From Fidelibacterota bacterium (GTDB lineage: Bacteria; Pseudomonadota; Alphaproteobacteria; Rhodospirillales; Rhodospirillaceae), in assembly GCA_947472795.1 (NCBI GenBank), contig CANJBL010000002.1, positions 124,001 to 188,000 on the forward strand: a stretch of DNA of 64,000 nt. Reading direction: 5' to 3'. Below, piece after piece: positions 44,977 to 53,754 of this stretch. Under the pieces are notes generated by a model that made no database searches, was not told the origin of the DNA, and saw only the letters and a program-made list of their open reading frames with translations. The position numbers were made by a program, and so were the translations under genes. Each line of letters begins with the position of its first letter. Positions within the stretch are counted from its first letter, which is position 1.

Positions 44977-46401
44977 ATGCCCGACACCCATGCCGAACGT
45001 CCGGCGCCGAGCCCGGCGGCCCTTGAAATCCAAGGCTTGATGAAGCGCGCGCGCGCCGCCCAGGCTGTGCTCGAGACCTATAACCAGCAGCAGGTGGATG
45101 ATCTGATCCGCGCTGTGGTGTGGTCCTGCGCCCGTCCGGGTATGGCCGAACGGATCGCGAAGCAGGCCGTCGAAGAAAGCCACCTCGGCAATTACGACGG
45201 CAAGTTCATGAAGATCTCGCGCAAGACCCGCGCGGCTTTGATGGACATCATCGACGACAAGTCGGTCGGCATCATCGAAGAACTGCCGGAACGCAACATC
45301 ATTAAAATTGCCAAGCCGATTGGCGTCATCGGCGCCCTGTCGCCGTCCACCAATCCCGAAGCCACCCCGGTCATCAAAGCCATCTCGGCCATCAAGGGTC
45401 GCAACGCCATCATCATTGCGCCGCATCCGCGCTGCAAAGGCGTCAACACGTTGGTGTGCGACAACATGCGCGCCGCCCTCGAAGCCTTCGGCGCCCCCGC
45501 CGACATCATCATCGGCATCGAAACGCCGTCGCTGGAAAAGACCAACGAGCTGATGAAGCAATGCGACAAGGTGCTTGCCACCGGCGGCAATCCGATGGTG
45601 AAAGCCGCGTATTCCAGCGGCACACCGGCCCTGGGCGTAGGCGTGGGTAACGCCGTCGTCACCGTCGACGACGACGTCAACGTCAAGGAAGTCGCGACCA
45701 AGATCCGCATGTCCAAGACGGTAGACCTCGCGGCGTCCTGTTCGGCCGACAACTCCGTCATCCTGATGGAAAAAATCTACGACCAGATGATGCAGGCCCT
45801 GCAGGACGAAGGCGGCTACGTCGTTTCGCCGGAAGAGAAGAAGAAGCTGCAGGCCGGCATGTGGGTCGATGGCCATCTCAACCCGGAAATCGTCGCACAG
45901 TCCGCTGAGAAGATCGCCCAAGTCGCCGGCATCAATCTGCCCGCCGGCAAATTGTTCTTCATGGTCCCGGAAACGGGCTGGGGTCCGGACCATCCATTCT
46001 CCGGCGAAAAGCTGTCGGTCGTTCTGACCATCTACAAGGCCAAGAACATCGACGAAGCCATCAAGATCACCAACGCTGCCCAGGCTTATCAGGGCCAGGG
46101 CCACTCGTGCGGAATCCACTCGAACAATGACGAGCACATCATGAAGCTCGCCATGCAGACCAAAACCAGCCGCGTGATCGTGAACCAGCCACAAGGTTTG
46201 TCCAACAGCGGCAACCTTTGGAACGGCATGCGCCAGACTCTGTCGCTGGGTTGCGGTTCTTGGGGTGGCAATGCCACCAACAACAACATCACCTGGCGCG
46301 ACCTGATCAACGAAACCTGGGTTGCGCGTCCTTTGAAGAAGGCCAAGGAACTTCCGTCCGATGAAGTTCTGTTCGGTTCGGCCTTCACCCGCCTGAAGTA
46401 A
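44977..46401 (+). CDS. CoA-acylating aldehyde dehydrogenase (sulfoacetaldehyde/acetaldehyde type)
   Basis: The enzyme (474 residues) belongs to the CoA-acylating aldehyde dehydrogenases related to EutE and the aldehyde domain of AdhE, oxidising an aldehyde to acyl-CoA with NAD(P). The catalytic cysteine is in DLAASCSADNSV, with IGVIGALSPSTNPEATPV and GQGHSCGIHSNN as family markers. Overall it most resembles sulfoacetaldehyde dehydrogenases (SauS-like), but no sulfonate genes are nearby, so the substrate is open. GGGAG precedes ATG 44977. Strong codon bias (GCC, GGC, AAC, ATC), a good promoter and a strong terminator suggest high expression as a single gene. Confidence 0.85.
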   Translation: MPDTHAERPAPSPAALEIQGLMKRARAAQAVLETYNQQQVDDLIRAVVWSCARPGMAERIAKQAVEESHLGNYDGKFMKISRKTRAALMDIIDDKSVGIIEELPERNIIKIAKPIGVIGALSPSTNPEATPVIKAISAIKGRNAIIIAPHPRCKGVNTLVCDNMRAALEAFGAPADIIIGIETPSLEKTNELMKQCDKVLATGGNPMVKAAYSSGTPALGVGVGNAVVTVDDDVNVKEVATKIRMSKTVDLAASCSADNSVILMEKIYDQMMQALQDEGGYVVSPEEKKKLQAGMWVDGHLNPEIVAQSAEKIAQVAGINLPAGKLFFMVPETGWGPDHPFSGEKLSVVLTIYKAKNIDEAIKITNAAQAYQGQGHSCGIHSNNDEHIMKLAMQTKTSRVIVNQPQGLSNSGNLWNGMRQTLSLGCGSWGGNATNNNITWRDLINETWVARPLKKAKELPSDEVLFGSAFTRLK

Positions 46402-46425
46402 TATCTGCGCGACAGTCTAAAAGTT

Positions 46426-46462
46426 ATCGCCCGCGTGACCCTCACGCGGGCGATTTGCTTTT
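46426..46462 (+). terminator. Strong rho-independent terminator
   Basis: A perfect 13-bp stem ATCGCCCGCGTGA/TCACGCGGGCGAT with loop CCC is followed by TTGCTTTT. It lies between the aldehyde dehydrogenase gene and the convergent MFS gene. Confidence 0.93.
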
Positions 46463-46477
46463 GGAGAGATGGTAAGT

Positions 46478-48043
46478 TTAGTGTGCGCCAGCCGCGCTGC
46501 CCTGGCCGTTCTTCAGGAAGGCAACCGACACCGCCGCGATCACCAGCATGACACCCAGTAAAGCGAAGGTGTCGGCGAAGCCCATGAAACTGGCCTGCGC
46601 CCGGATCGTGTGACCGATCGCCACCAAGGCCTGGCGGCCCGCCTCCACCGCATCGGCGCCCTGGCTCATGAACAGATGCTTGAGCCCGTTGATGCGATTG
46701 ACGGTCGCCGCATCGCCAAGCGAGACGTGGCTGTTGATGACATTGGAATGGAATTGCTCGCGCTGCGTAAAGAAGGTCACAAGCATGGCCGTTCCAAAGG
46801 CGCCGCCGAGGTTGCGCATCATATTGAAGAGGCCCGATGCCGCCCCGGCGTTGGAGCGCTCCATGCCGATCATGGCGAGCGCGGCCAATGGCGTCAGGAC
46901 GAGCGCGAAGCCAACGGCACGGATGACATTGGGCACAATGAGCTGGTCGGCGGCGTAATCGCGCGATAGGCCGACGTTCATGAAACAGCTGAGCGCAAAG
47001 AGCAGCAGGCCCGCACCCACCAACACACGGTTATCGAATTTCTTCATCAGCGTAGGGACGAAGGGAACGATGAAGAGCTGCGGCAAGCCCGTCCACATCA
47101 AGACCATGCCGATCTGCTGGGCGTTATAGCCCTGGCTTTGCGCGAGATACTGCGACATCAGGTAGCCCGCCCCATAGAGGCCGAAGCCGAGAAAGAAGTT
47201 GCTGAAAGTGCCGATACCGAAGTTGCGGCGCGTCAGCAGGCGCAGGTTCACGACGGGACTGCGGGTGGTGAGTTCGATCCAGATAAAGAGCGCGAGAGAG
47301 ATGGCTGCAACAATCGACAGGCGCACGATCATCTGCGAGCCGAACCAATCTTCCTGATTGCCTTCTTCCAGAACGGTTTGGAGCGATCCCAAACCGAGGG
47401 CCAGTGTAGCGATACCCGGCCAGTCGCCGCCCTTCAACAGATCAAGGCGCATGGGCTCGGGCTTCAAGGTCCACCACAGAGCCGCCAGCATGGCCGCACC
47501 CGGGACCAGGTTCATATAGAAGATGTATTCCCAGCCAAAATTGTCGGTGAGATAGCCGCCAATGGTGGGACCGATGGCCGGCGCAAAGGTGGCGCTGATG
47601 GCAAAGCCAGCCATGCCGATGGGTTGCTTGGACGGCGGCAGGGTCATGACAATAATCGTAAAGGCGAGCGGGATCATAACGCCGCCGGCGAGGCCCTGCA
47701 GCGCACGGAAGGTTACCATCTCACCCAGGTTCTGGGCGAAGGCGCACAGCACCGAGAAGATCAGGAACAGGATGACGTTGGCGATGAAGTAGCGGCGCAG
47801 GGAGAACACCTGCGCCAGGAACCCGGTCAGCGGGATGATGATGATTTCGCCGATGAGGTAGGACGTGGAGATCCAGGCGCCATTGGCACCGCCCGTGCCG
47901 ATGCCGCCCTCGATGTGCAACAACGCCGAATTGGTAACCTGGATATTGAGCACGGCGACAAAGGCGCCAAGCGTGGCGCCGAAAACGCCAATCCAGGTCT
48001 TTAAGGACACGGCGTCGTCTGGCTTCTCTGCAACGCTAGACAT
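46478..48043 (-). CDS. emrB: MFS multidrug efflux transporter, DHA2/EmrB family
   Basis: The 521-residue inner-membrane protein has 14 predicted helices in DHA2 layout, with the drug-exporter segments WISTSYLIGEIIIIPLTGFLAQVF, RALQGLAGGVMIPLAF and GPTIGGYLTDNFGWEYIFYMN. It pairs with EmrA to expel lipophilic compounds to the outside, probably through a TolC-type channel that is not in this window. It follows emrA by 11 bases. Confidence 0.93.
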   Translation of the reverse strand: MSSVAEKPDDAVSLKTWIGVFGATLGAFVAVLNIQVTNSALLHIEGGIGTGGANGAWISTSYLIGEIIIIPLTGFLAQVFSLRRYFIANVILFLIFSVLCAFAQNLGEMVTFRALQGLAGGVMIPLAFTIIVMTLPPSKQPIGMAGFAISATFAPAIGPTIGGYLTDNFGWEYIFYMNLVPGAAMLAALWWTLKPEPMRLDLLKGGDWPGIATLALGLGSLQTVLEEGNQEDWFGSQMIVRLSIVAAISLALFIWIELTTRSPVVNLRLLTRRNFGIGTFSNFFLGFGLYGAGYLMSQYLAQSQGYNAQQIGMVLMWTGLPQLFIVPFVPTLMKKFDNRVLVGAGLLLFALSCFMNVGLSRDYAADQLIVPNVIRAVGFALVLTPLAALAMIGMERSNAGAASGLFNMMRNLGGAFGTAMLVTFFTQREQFHSNVINSHVSLGDAATVNRINGLKHLFMSQGADAVEAGRQALVAIGHTIRAQASFMGFADTFALLGVMLVIAAVSVAFLKNGQGSAAGAH

Positions 48044-48054
48044 GATCCGCTCCT

Positions 48055-49197
48055 TTAGCGTGAAGCGACGGACGTAGATTCACGCGCATCATCACCGGGC
48101 TTGGTGTTGATGATGGTTTCCACCGACATGCCCGGACGCAAACGCCCCGCCAGCTGAGCCTGGGGCTCAATCACAATCTTCACCGGAATGCGCTGTACGA
48201 TCTTGGTGAAGTTGCCGGTGGCATTGTCGGGCGGCAGAAGTGCGAATTCCTGGCCGCTGGCCGGAGACAAACTATCGACGTGCCCTGCGATTTTCACACC
48301 AGGGAACGTGTCTACTTCCAGTTCGACACGCTGGCCGGGATGCACATTGGTGAGCTGCGTTTCTTTGTAATTGGCGGTCACGTACACGGCTTGCAGCGGT
48401 ACAATCTGCATCAACTGCGTGCCGGCCTGCACGTAAGAGCCCACGCGCAGAGAGCGGGCGCCCACCGTTCCGTCGACCGCGGCAACGATGGTGGTATAGC
48501 TCATGTTGAGTTCGGCCTGTTTCTCCAGCGCCTGATCATGCATGAGATCCGCCTGCGCCCTGCTCAGCTGCGCACGCAGCACGTCGCTTTGTTTGAGAGC
48601 GGCCGCCAGGACTGCCTGGTCGCGCAACACGGCCGCGTTGGCCTGGCTGATAGCCGACTGCGACAGCTGGACCTTCTGCACCGTGCCGTAACCGGTTTTC
48701 ACCAGATCGGCATAGCGCTGAAAGTCCTGCTGCGCATAAAGCTGGTTCGCCTGATCGGCGGTAATGTTGGACCGCGCGGCAGCGATACTTTGCAACTGTT
48801 GTTCTATCTGTGCTTCGAGATTCTCAACGCTGGCCGCCGCAGCCGCCACGTTCGCTTGAGCTTGGGTCAGAGCCGTCTTCAAATCGCTATCGTCAATTTT
48901 GGCGAGGACCTGCCCGGCCTTCACTGCTTGATTGTCGCTGACGCGGATGTCGGTCACGTAGCCTGAAATTTTGGGGGCCACGGCCGTTGAGTCCGCCGCC
49001 ACATAAGCGTCGTCGGTGGAAATCTGAAAACGGCTCGTTGCCCAGTATTGCCACCCAAGCGCAGCACCACCCAAAAGAGCTGTCGATGCGAGAAGGGCCA
49101 GGAGGGCCTTACGGCCTCGCCCGGCATGAAGCGGCATCTCGGCGCTTTGGAGGGTCTCGTCCTTTGTGAGCTGAGATGTGCGTGTCAGAGCAACCAT
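48055..49197 (-). CDS. emrA: EmrA/HlyD family membrane fusion protein
   Basis: The adaptor (380 residues) has one N-terminal helix (ALLALLASTALLGGAALGWQYW), the EmrA signature FQISTDDAYVAADSTAVAPKISGYV, a long coiled-coil hairpin (IEQQLQSIAAARSNITADQANQ) and a beta-barrel part (PGQRVELEVDTFPGVKIAGHVD). It links EmrB to the outer-membrane channel. ATG 49197 with AGGTGG upstream is preferred to an ATG 48 bases earlier, which lies near the operators. It is divergent from the TetR gene. Confidence 0.93.
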   Translation of the reverse strand: MVALTRTSQLTKDETLQSAEMPLHAGRGRKALLALLASTALLGGAALGWQYWATSRFQISTDDAYVAADSTAVAPKISGYVTDIRVSDNQAVKAGQVLAKIDDSDLKTALTQAQANVAAAAASVENLEAQIEQQLQSIAAARSNITADQANQLYAQQDFQRYADLVKTGYGTVQKVQLSQSAISQANAAVLRDQAVLAAALKQSDVLRAQLSRAQADLMHDQALEKQAELNMSYTTIVAAVDGTVGARSLRVGSYVQAGTQLMQIVPLQAVYVTANYKETQLTNVHPGQRVELEVDTFPGVKIAGHVDSLSPASGQEFALLPPDNATGNFTKIVQRIPVKIVIEPQAQLAGRLRPGMSVETIINTKPGDDARESTSVASR

Positions 49198-49261
49198 GAT
49201 CCACCTGCTTATGCTGTTTGGGGGAAGTGCCTTGACCGCGGCCACTCACCCCGCCATATAG

Positions 49262-49277
49262 GGAACTATATAGTTCC
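49262..49277. promoter_or_regulatory. Palindromic TetR-family operator 1
   Basis: GGAACTATATAGTTCC is a perfect 16-bp palindrome between the divergent emrA and tetR-family genes. Confidence 0.88.
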
Positions 49278-49289
49278 TTTGTGTATAAA

Positions 49290-49305
49290 GGAACTATATA
49301 GTTTC
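49290..49305. promoter_or_regulatory. Palindromic TetR-family operator 2
   Basis: GGAACTATATAGTTTC differs from operator 1 by one base and is centred 28 bp from it. Both are likely bound by the adjacent regulator. Confidence 0.85.
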
Positions 49306-49332
49306 TTTTCATGGCAGCCATGAGGTGCGCGC

Positions 49333-50001
49333 ATGGATACCCCTGAAATGCCCCCCGAGCCGGGCAGTGAGGCCCGCAAACGCGGCCGGCCACCCCGGGG
49401 AACCGAGGCTTTGCGCCGAGACCAAGTGCTGAAAGCGGCCGAGGCTGCCTTCCTGGATCGCGGTTTTGGCAATGCCAGCATGGAAGCCGTGGCCAAGGAG
49501 GCTGGGGTCTCCAAGAAGACGATCTATGCCTTCTTCGCGACCAAAGAGGCGCTCTTTGAAGCGGTCATGCGCTGCCATATCGAAAGCAGCGAACGGCCGG
49601 AGCCGGATATCAACGTGCGGAACGCCGAAGAACTGGAACGCGCGCTTGTCGATTACCTTGCGCGCCTGGCGCAGTTCATTTTAGGGCCATTCGCCGTGCG
49701 CCTTTTCAAAGCCAGCATCGCCGAGGCTGACCGCTTCCCGGAGATCGCCGCAGCCTTCTATCGTCAGGGAGGGTTGCGCAGCATTCATCAGCTGGAAGAG
49801 TGGCTGAAAGCGCAGAAGAAGAAGGGGCTGCTGATGTTGGATGACCCTTTTCAGGGTGCGAAACTACTGACCAGCTTTGTGATCCTAGAACCCTTACGGG
49901 CTGCTGCTTTAGGCGTAGCACCCTTGCCCTCGATTGAAGACATGCGCGGTCGCGCGCTGTTCAGTGCGGGGATATTCCTGAGAGGCTGTGCTGCAAAATA
50001 A
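49333..50001 (+). CDS. TetR/AcrR family transcriptional regulator
   Basis: The regulator (222 residues) has a basic N-terminal tail (RKRGRPPRGTEALRRDQ), the TetR helix-turn-helix (MEAVAKEAGVSKKTIYAFFATKEALFEAV, about residues 49-78), and a ligand-binding C-terminal domain of the AefR-like type (FIREAD-like segment reads LFKASIAEADRFPEIAAAFY). It probably represses emrAB and itself through the two palindromes upstream, with a transported compound as inducer (inference). Other nearby ATGs (49311, 49320) are in another frame. Confidence 0.92.
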   Translation: MDTPEMPPEPGSEARKRGRPPRGTEALRRDQVLKAAEAAFLDRGFGNASMEAVAKEAGVSKKTIYAFFATKEALFEAVMRCHIESSERPEPDINVRNAEELERALVDYLARLAQFILGPFAVRLFKASIAEADRFPEIAAAFYRQGGLRSIHQLEEWLKAQKKKGLLMLDDPFQGAKLLTSFVILEPLRAAALGVAPLPSIEDMRGRALFSAGIFLRGCAAK

Positions 50002-50022
50002 AATGGGCGCAGGTGAAGAGGA

Positions 50023-50097
50023 TGGTGGTCAGTGCAGGGATCGAACCTGCGACCTTCCCCATGTCAAGGGGACATTCTACCGCTGAACTAACTGACC
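50023..50097 (-). tRNA. tRNA-Val (anticodon GAC), CCA encoded
   Basis: The minus strand folds as a complete tRNA: acceptor GGTCAGT/ACTGACC, anticodon stem TCCCC/GGGGA with loop TTGACAT, and T arm GCAGG-TTCGATC-CCTGC. The anticodon is GAC. A genomic CCA follows discriminator A. Confidence 0.96.
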
Positions 50098-50147
50098 GAT
50101 CCTCTGGGCCTCCGCCGGGAACGGAACCCCTTGGCGGCAAGGCGGTT

Positions 50148-50176
50148 TGTTTAGCCACTTGCCCACCCGTTGGCAA
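50148..50176 (-). promoter_or_regulatory. Likely promoter of tRNA-Val
   Basis: On the minus strand, TTGCCA, a 17-base spacer and TAAACA lie about 50 bases before the tRNA 5' end. Confidence 0.45.
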
Positions 50177-50266
50177 GGGTTCTGGAAGCCAGTTTTAGGC
50201 TGTTGCGGGGCCATTCCGGCACTCTAAACTCACTCCATATTTCCGGGTTTTGACTTTTCGGCGTGC

Positions 50267-51157
50267 ATGAGCCCTGTTTCACCCATTGAAGTGCTGGAGC
50301 CGGCGAAGCTGACCTCGCCGCTGGTCTTTGCTTCGCCTCATTCCGGCTCCTACTACCCCCCGGAGTTCGTGGCGTCCTCGGCATTGGAGCTGGGGGCGTT
50401 GCGGAAATCGGAGGACTGCTACGTCGACGATTTGTTCGCCGACGTACCAGCCTTGGGCGCGCCTTTGCTGCGCACGCTTTACCCCCGCGCCTACCTCGAT
50501 GTGAATCGGGAAAGCCACGAGCTTGACCCGGAAATGTTCGATGAACCCTTGCCGGCTTTTGTCAACACCACGTCGGCACGCGTCGCCGCCGGGCTTGGCA
50601 CCCTTGCCCGCATTGTCGCCAGCCGCCGCGAGATCTACCGCAAGAAGCTTTCTTTTGCCGATGCCGAAGCGCGCATCACGAGCGTCTATAAACCCTATCA
50701 CCGAGCCTTGCGCGAACTCATCGGCCGCGCTTGGAACCGTTTCGGGTATTGCATTCTGGTCGATTGCCACTCGATGCCATCGACCGGATTGCCGGTGGAT
50801 ATCGCGCGCGACGGCGGCCCTATCGACATGGTCTTGGGTGACCGCAGCGGCATGTCCTGCGCGCGAGCTGTGACGGAAGCGGTCGAGTCCAGCCTGGGGG
50901 CCATGGACTACCATGTGACGCGCAATAATCCCTATGCCGGCGGCTTCACGACGCAGCACTACGGCGATCCCGTCAACGGCGTCCATGCCATTCAGATCGA
51001 AATCAATCGTAACCTCTATATGGATGAAGTGACCCTGCAGCGGCGCGCCGATTTCGGAAAACTAAAGAGTGATATCAGCTTGCTCGTTGGTCATCTTGCA
51101 GCGTTCACTGCATCACACCACAGCGAGCTTCGCTATCAGCGGCTCAGCGCCGAGTAA
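50267..51157 (+). CDS. N-formylglutamate amidohydrolase
   Basis: The enzyme family (here 296 residues) hydrolyses N-formyl-L-glutamate to glutamate and formate, the last step of one histidine degradation route. The zinc-binding start LVFASPHSGSYYPPEF, VDCHSMPSTG and the C-terminal GVHAIQIEINRNLYM fit the family. No hut genes are nearby, so it may act on related N-formyl amino acids. Confidence 0.9.
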   Translation: MSPVSPIEVLEPAKLTSPLVFASPHSGSYYPPEFVASSALELGALRKSEDCYVDDLFADVPALGAPLLRTLYPRAYLDVNRESHELDPEMFDEPLPAFVNTTSARVAAGLGTLARIVASRREIYRKKLSFADAEARITSVYKPYHRALRELIGRAWNRFGYCILVDCHSMPSTGLPVDIARDGGPIDMVLGDRSGMSCARAVTEAVESSLGAMDYHVTRNNPYAGGFTTQHYGDPVNGVHAIQIEINRNLYMDEVTLQRRADFGKLKSDISLLVGHLAAFTASHHSELRYQRLSAE

Positions 51158-51246
51158 CGCTGCTTACATAAGTTGAATTGGTTTGTGCTTTGGGGCCTTC
51201 GAAAATATAGTCGGGCCTCCCGCCATCAGGGAGCTTCGCACGAGAG

Positions 51247-52104
51247 ATGACTGAGATCGGTACCATTACGCTCTTCCGCGAAAAGTCGGTTGTTCACCGC
51301 GCGGAAGAACTCGACGAAGACGAGGGCGGCAATGCGCCGCCCGCCCTGGTCATGCGCTCGAACCGCGTCACCATTCCGGTGAAGACGGGACTTTCCACGG
51401 TGATGGTTGTCGTACGCGGCCAGAACATCCCCGGCACTATGCGTATGACGGCGGTGGTGGTGGACGAAGTGCGCCGCGACCCCAATGTCTTGAAAGACCC
51501 CGACGCCGTGGACTGGGATAGCTTGTGGCGGCGCAAAGTCTCGAAATACGAAAACGATTACAACCGCGCGAACTGGGTGTCGGTGCACATCGGCGGCGAA
51601 ACGGTGTTCATGGGCGGCGAAGGCCGTGAAGGCATCGCGGAAGTGGAAGCTTTGGCCGGTGCCGAAGAGGTCACCGAAGCCATTGTGATGGAAGCAGCAG
51701 CCAATGTGCTGGGGGCTTTGGAAGACCTGATGGTCGAGCACGACAGCCAGACGGCCATTGTGTTCACGCCCGGCACTGCTTACCACCGGGCCGCCATTCT
51801 GGAACGGCGCGATCGTAAGACAGGGGCCTTTTCGGTCTCGGCCTATCATCCCTCGCCGCAGAAACCTGTGCGGCTCTCGCATTTCATTGGCTTTAGTGCC
51901 GATATGGCCGAAGCCCTGACCCACAAGTCCTTCCTCGACCGGGTGCAAGAGTTGATCGCCGAGAATGCGCTCTCGAGCACCAACATCACGCCGGCGCTGA
52001 CCCAAGCCACGCGGAACCGGCGCCGTGAACTGACCGATCAGATTCAAAATTTCGAGGAAGTAAACAAGGTCGTTTACAGACCCGAGCGCCCCAGCTTCAT
52101 GTGA
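51247..52104 (+). CDS. Hypothetical alphaproteobacterial protein
   Basis: I do not recognise the family of this 285-residue protein. It has no signal peptide or membrane helix. It begins with an acidic segment (AEELDEDEGGNAPP), then contains mixed alpha/beta sequence (RVTIPVKTGLSTVMVVVRGQNIPGTMRM, TEAIVMEAAANVLGALEDLMVEHDSQTAIVF) and a charged helical C terminus (ATRNRRRELTDQIQNFEEVNKVVY). GAGAG precedes ATG 51247. It is likely monocistronic. Confidence 0.75.
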   Translation: MTEIGTITLFREKSVVHRAEELDEDEGGNAPPALVMRSNRVTIPVKTGLSTVMVVVRGQNIPGTMRMTAVVVDEVRRDPNVLKDPDAVDWDSLWRRKVSKYENDYNRANWVSVHIGGETVFMGGEGREGIAEVEALAGAEEVTEAIVMEAAANVLGALEDLMVEHDSQTAIVFTPGTAYHRAAILERRDRKTGAFSVSAYHPSPQKPVRLSHFIGFSADMAEALTHKSFLDRVQELIAENALSSTNITPALTQATRNRRRELTDQIQNFEEVNKVVYRPERPSFM

Positions 52105-52122
52105 AGCTGGCTGTGCGCGTGC

Positions 52123-52326
52123 TTAGTGCACCAGATGTTTCATCAACAATAGCGCCAGCAGAAGCAGCACCGCGACGGCCTGAGTGACCACGCGCAGCCG
52201 CATCAGTTTGTTTGCGTATTTACGATTAAATTCGCCGCCGACGATGAAACTCACGACGCCCGTGGCGAGCACGAGAAATACCGCCACCAAGGCAATACCT
52301 AGTAGAACTTGTAGCGTTGCTTCCAT
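52123..52326 (-). CDS. Small twin-transmembrane protein, HIG1-like
   Basis: The 67-residue protein has two membrane helices (LLGIALVAVFLVLATGVVSFI and VVTQAVAVLLLLALLLM) joined by a basic loop GGEFNRKYANKLMRLR. The loop pattern is that of the HIG1 domain, which in mitochondria supports cytochrome oxidase and respiratory supercomplexes. A similar role here is inference. Confidence 0.82.
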   Translation of the reverse strand: MEATLQVLLGIALVAVFLVLATGVVSFIVGGEFNRKYANKLMRLRVVTQAVAVLLLLALLLMKHLVH

Positions 52327-52500
52327 TACGTCCTCCGCAGGCGGTTAGTTTACCGCGTCTAGGCTGCTGTTGTCGTCAGCGTTCGCTCCTGCCGTGCAGG
52401 CACGCATTCTATTTCGAATCGTTCTACAGGACACCGTTGCCCGCCGCCATCGGCAAGCATATGCTGCCCGTCCTTGGGGATGTGGGTTACGGGGGTAACC

Positions 52501-52890
52501 ATGTTGGGGCGGATACTTGTCGTTGATGACAATATCATGGTGCGCGAGTCCTATACGGAACTGCTGCGCCATCGAGGTTATGAAGTCGTGCAAGCGGGCG
52601 ACGGGGCGCAAGCGCTCGACGTCCTGCGCGACGAAGCCGTCGATCTGGCTATTGTCGATGTCATGATGCCGGTGATGGACGGGCTGGAATTGCGCCAGCA
52701 CCTGAATGCCATGGAACCGACGATCACCACGATCCTGGTCACGGGTCAGCCGGACCGGCTGGAAAGCCTGATGGAAGACGACAACGACTTCCAAGCCGGG
52801 CGCGTGAGCGTGCTGTACAAGCCCGTGCATCCGGTCAAGCTGCTGGCGGAAGTGGATAAGCGCCTGACGTTGCTGTCCGCAGCGCTCTAA
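52501..52890 (+). CDS. Single-domain response regulator (CheY-like receiver)
   Basis: The 129-residue receiver domain has the acidic pocket D9-D10, phospho-acceptor Asp53 in AIVDVMMPVMDG, the switch Thr in ILVTGQ and Lys in VLYKPVHP. It has no output domain, so it probably acts by protein contact or in a phosphorelay. No histidine kinase is nearby. I chose ATG 52501; the frame extends 9 codons upstream. Confidence 0.92.
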   Translation: MLGRILVVDDNIMVRESYTELLRHRGYEVVQAGDGAQALDVLRDEAVDLAIVDVMMPVMDGLELRQHLNAMEPTITTILVTGQPDRLESLMEDDNDFQAGRVSVLYKPVHPVKLLAEVDKRLTLLSAAL

Positions 52891-52930
52891 GCCTCAGACG
52901 GAAAAGCCTTAGGGCGGTTGCGGGCTTTCG

Positions 52931-53302
52931 CTAAACAGAAAAGCTTTCGCCGCAACCGCAGCGGCTTTTTTCATTCGGGTTCTCGAACACGAAACCGCTT
53001 TCCATCTTGCTCTCGCGGTAATCGAGCAGGCTGCCAAGCAGGTACATGACGGCCTTCGGGTCGATGAAGACCTTGGCGCCGTTGTGTTCGACCACGTCCT
53101 CGAACTTGCGCAGCTCCTCGGCGTATTCAACGACGTACTTATTGCCCGAGCAGCCCTTGGCCGAGACACTGACGCGCACACCCAGCACCGGCTTCGTGGC
53201 TTGGGAGACAACATTGTTGATGCGCGTTGCCGCGGCATCCGAAATGCGGATGGCTGCGGGCGGCTTCTTGCGGGCGACGGTTTCGGTTGTCGTTGTGCTC
53301 AT
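52931..53302 (-). CDS. sufA: Iron-sulfur cluster A-type carrier, SufA/IscA
   Basis: The 123-residue protein carries Fe-S clusters from the SufBCD scaffold to target enzymes. The three cluster-ligand cysteines are in SAKGCSGNKYVVEY and the terminal CGCGESFSV. It is the last gene of the suf operon, 37 bases after sufT. Confidence 0.94.
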   Translation of the reverse strand: MSTTTTETVARKKPPAAIRISDAAATRINNVVSQATKPVLGVRVSVSAKGCSGNKYVVEYAEELRKFEDVVEHNGAKVFIDPKAVMYLLGSLLDYRESKMESGFVFENPNEKSRCGCGESFSV

Positions 53303-53339
53303 GACAGGACCTTCCTAACGGAACTTATATAAGTGCCGG

Positions 53340-53738
53340 TTAAAACATATCCAGGGCGACCTTGGCGACTTCCGACATATTGGCCGGCGTCCAGGGCGGA
53401 TCCCAGGTAATCACCACATCCACCTCGCCCACACCATCGACACGGGCGACGGCTTCGGCCACTTCACGCGGCAGTGAGCCCGCCACCGGGCACGCCGGCG
53501 CGGTAAGGGTCATCTTGATATCGACGTTGCCGACGTCTGTGATCTTCATGTCGTAGATCAAGCCGAGGTCATAGATGTTCACCGGGATTTCCGGGTCAAA
53601 GATCGAGCGCAAAGCTTCCACGACCGCTTCATCGCCGGCTACGGGCACAGCGGGGTCTTTCGGCACACCAGCTTTTACGCTGTCGCCTTCTTTGGGTGGC
53701 TCGTCGTCGCCGGCGGACATTTCATAAGGAGGCATCAT
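53340..53738 (-). CDS. sufT: SufT, MIP18/DUF59 family Fe-S assembly protein
   Basis: The 132-residue protein is a DUF59 member that assists Fe-S maturation. The core starts VVEALRSIFDPEIPVNIYDLGLIY and includes TLTAPACPVAGSLPREV with the conserved cysteine and ITWDPPWTPANMSE. The first 35 residues are an acidic/proline-rich extension, often seen in alphaproteobacterial SufT. It sits between sufU and sufA. Confidence 0.93.
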   Translation of the reverse strand: MMPPYEMSAGDDEPPKEGDSVKAGVPKDPAVPVAGDEAVVEALRSIFDPEIPVNIYDLGLIYDMKITDVGNVDIKMTLTAPACPVAGSLPREVAEAVARVDGVGEVDVVITWDPPWTPANMSEVAKVALDMF

Positions 53739-53754
53739 GATCGCGTTCCACTCA

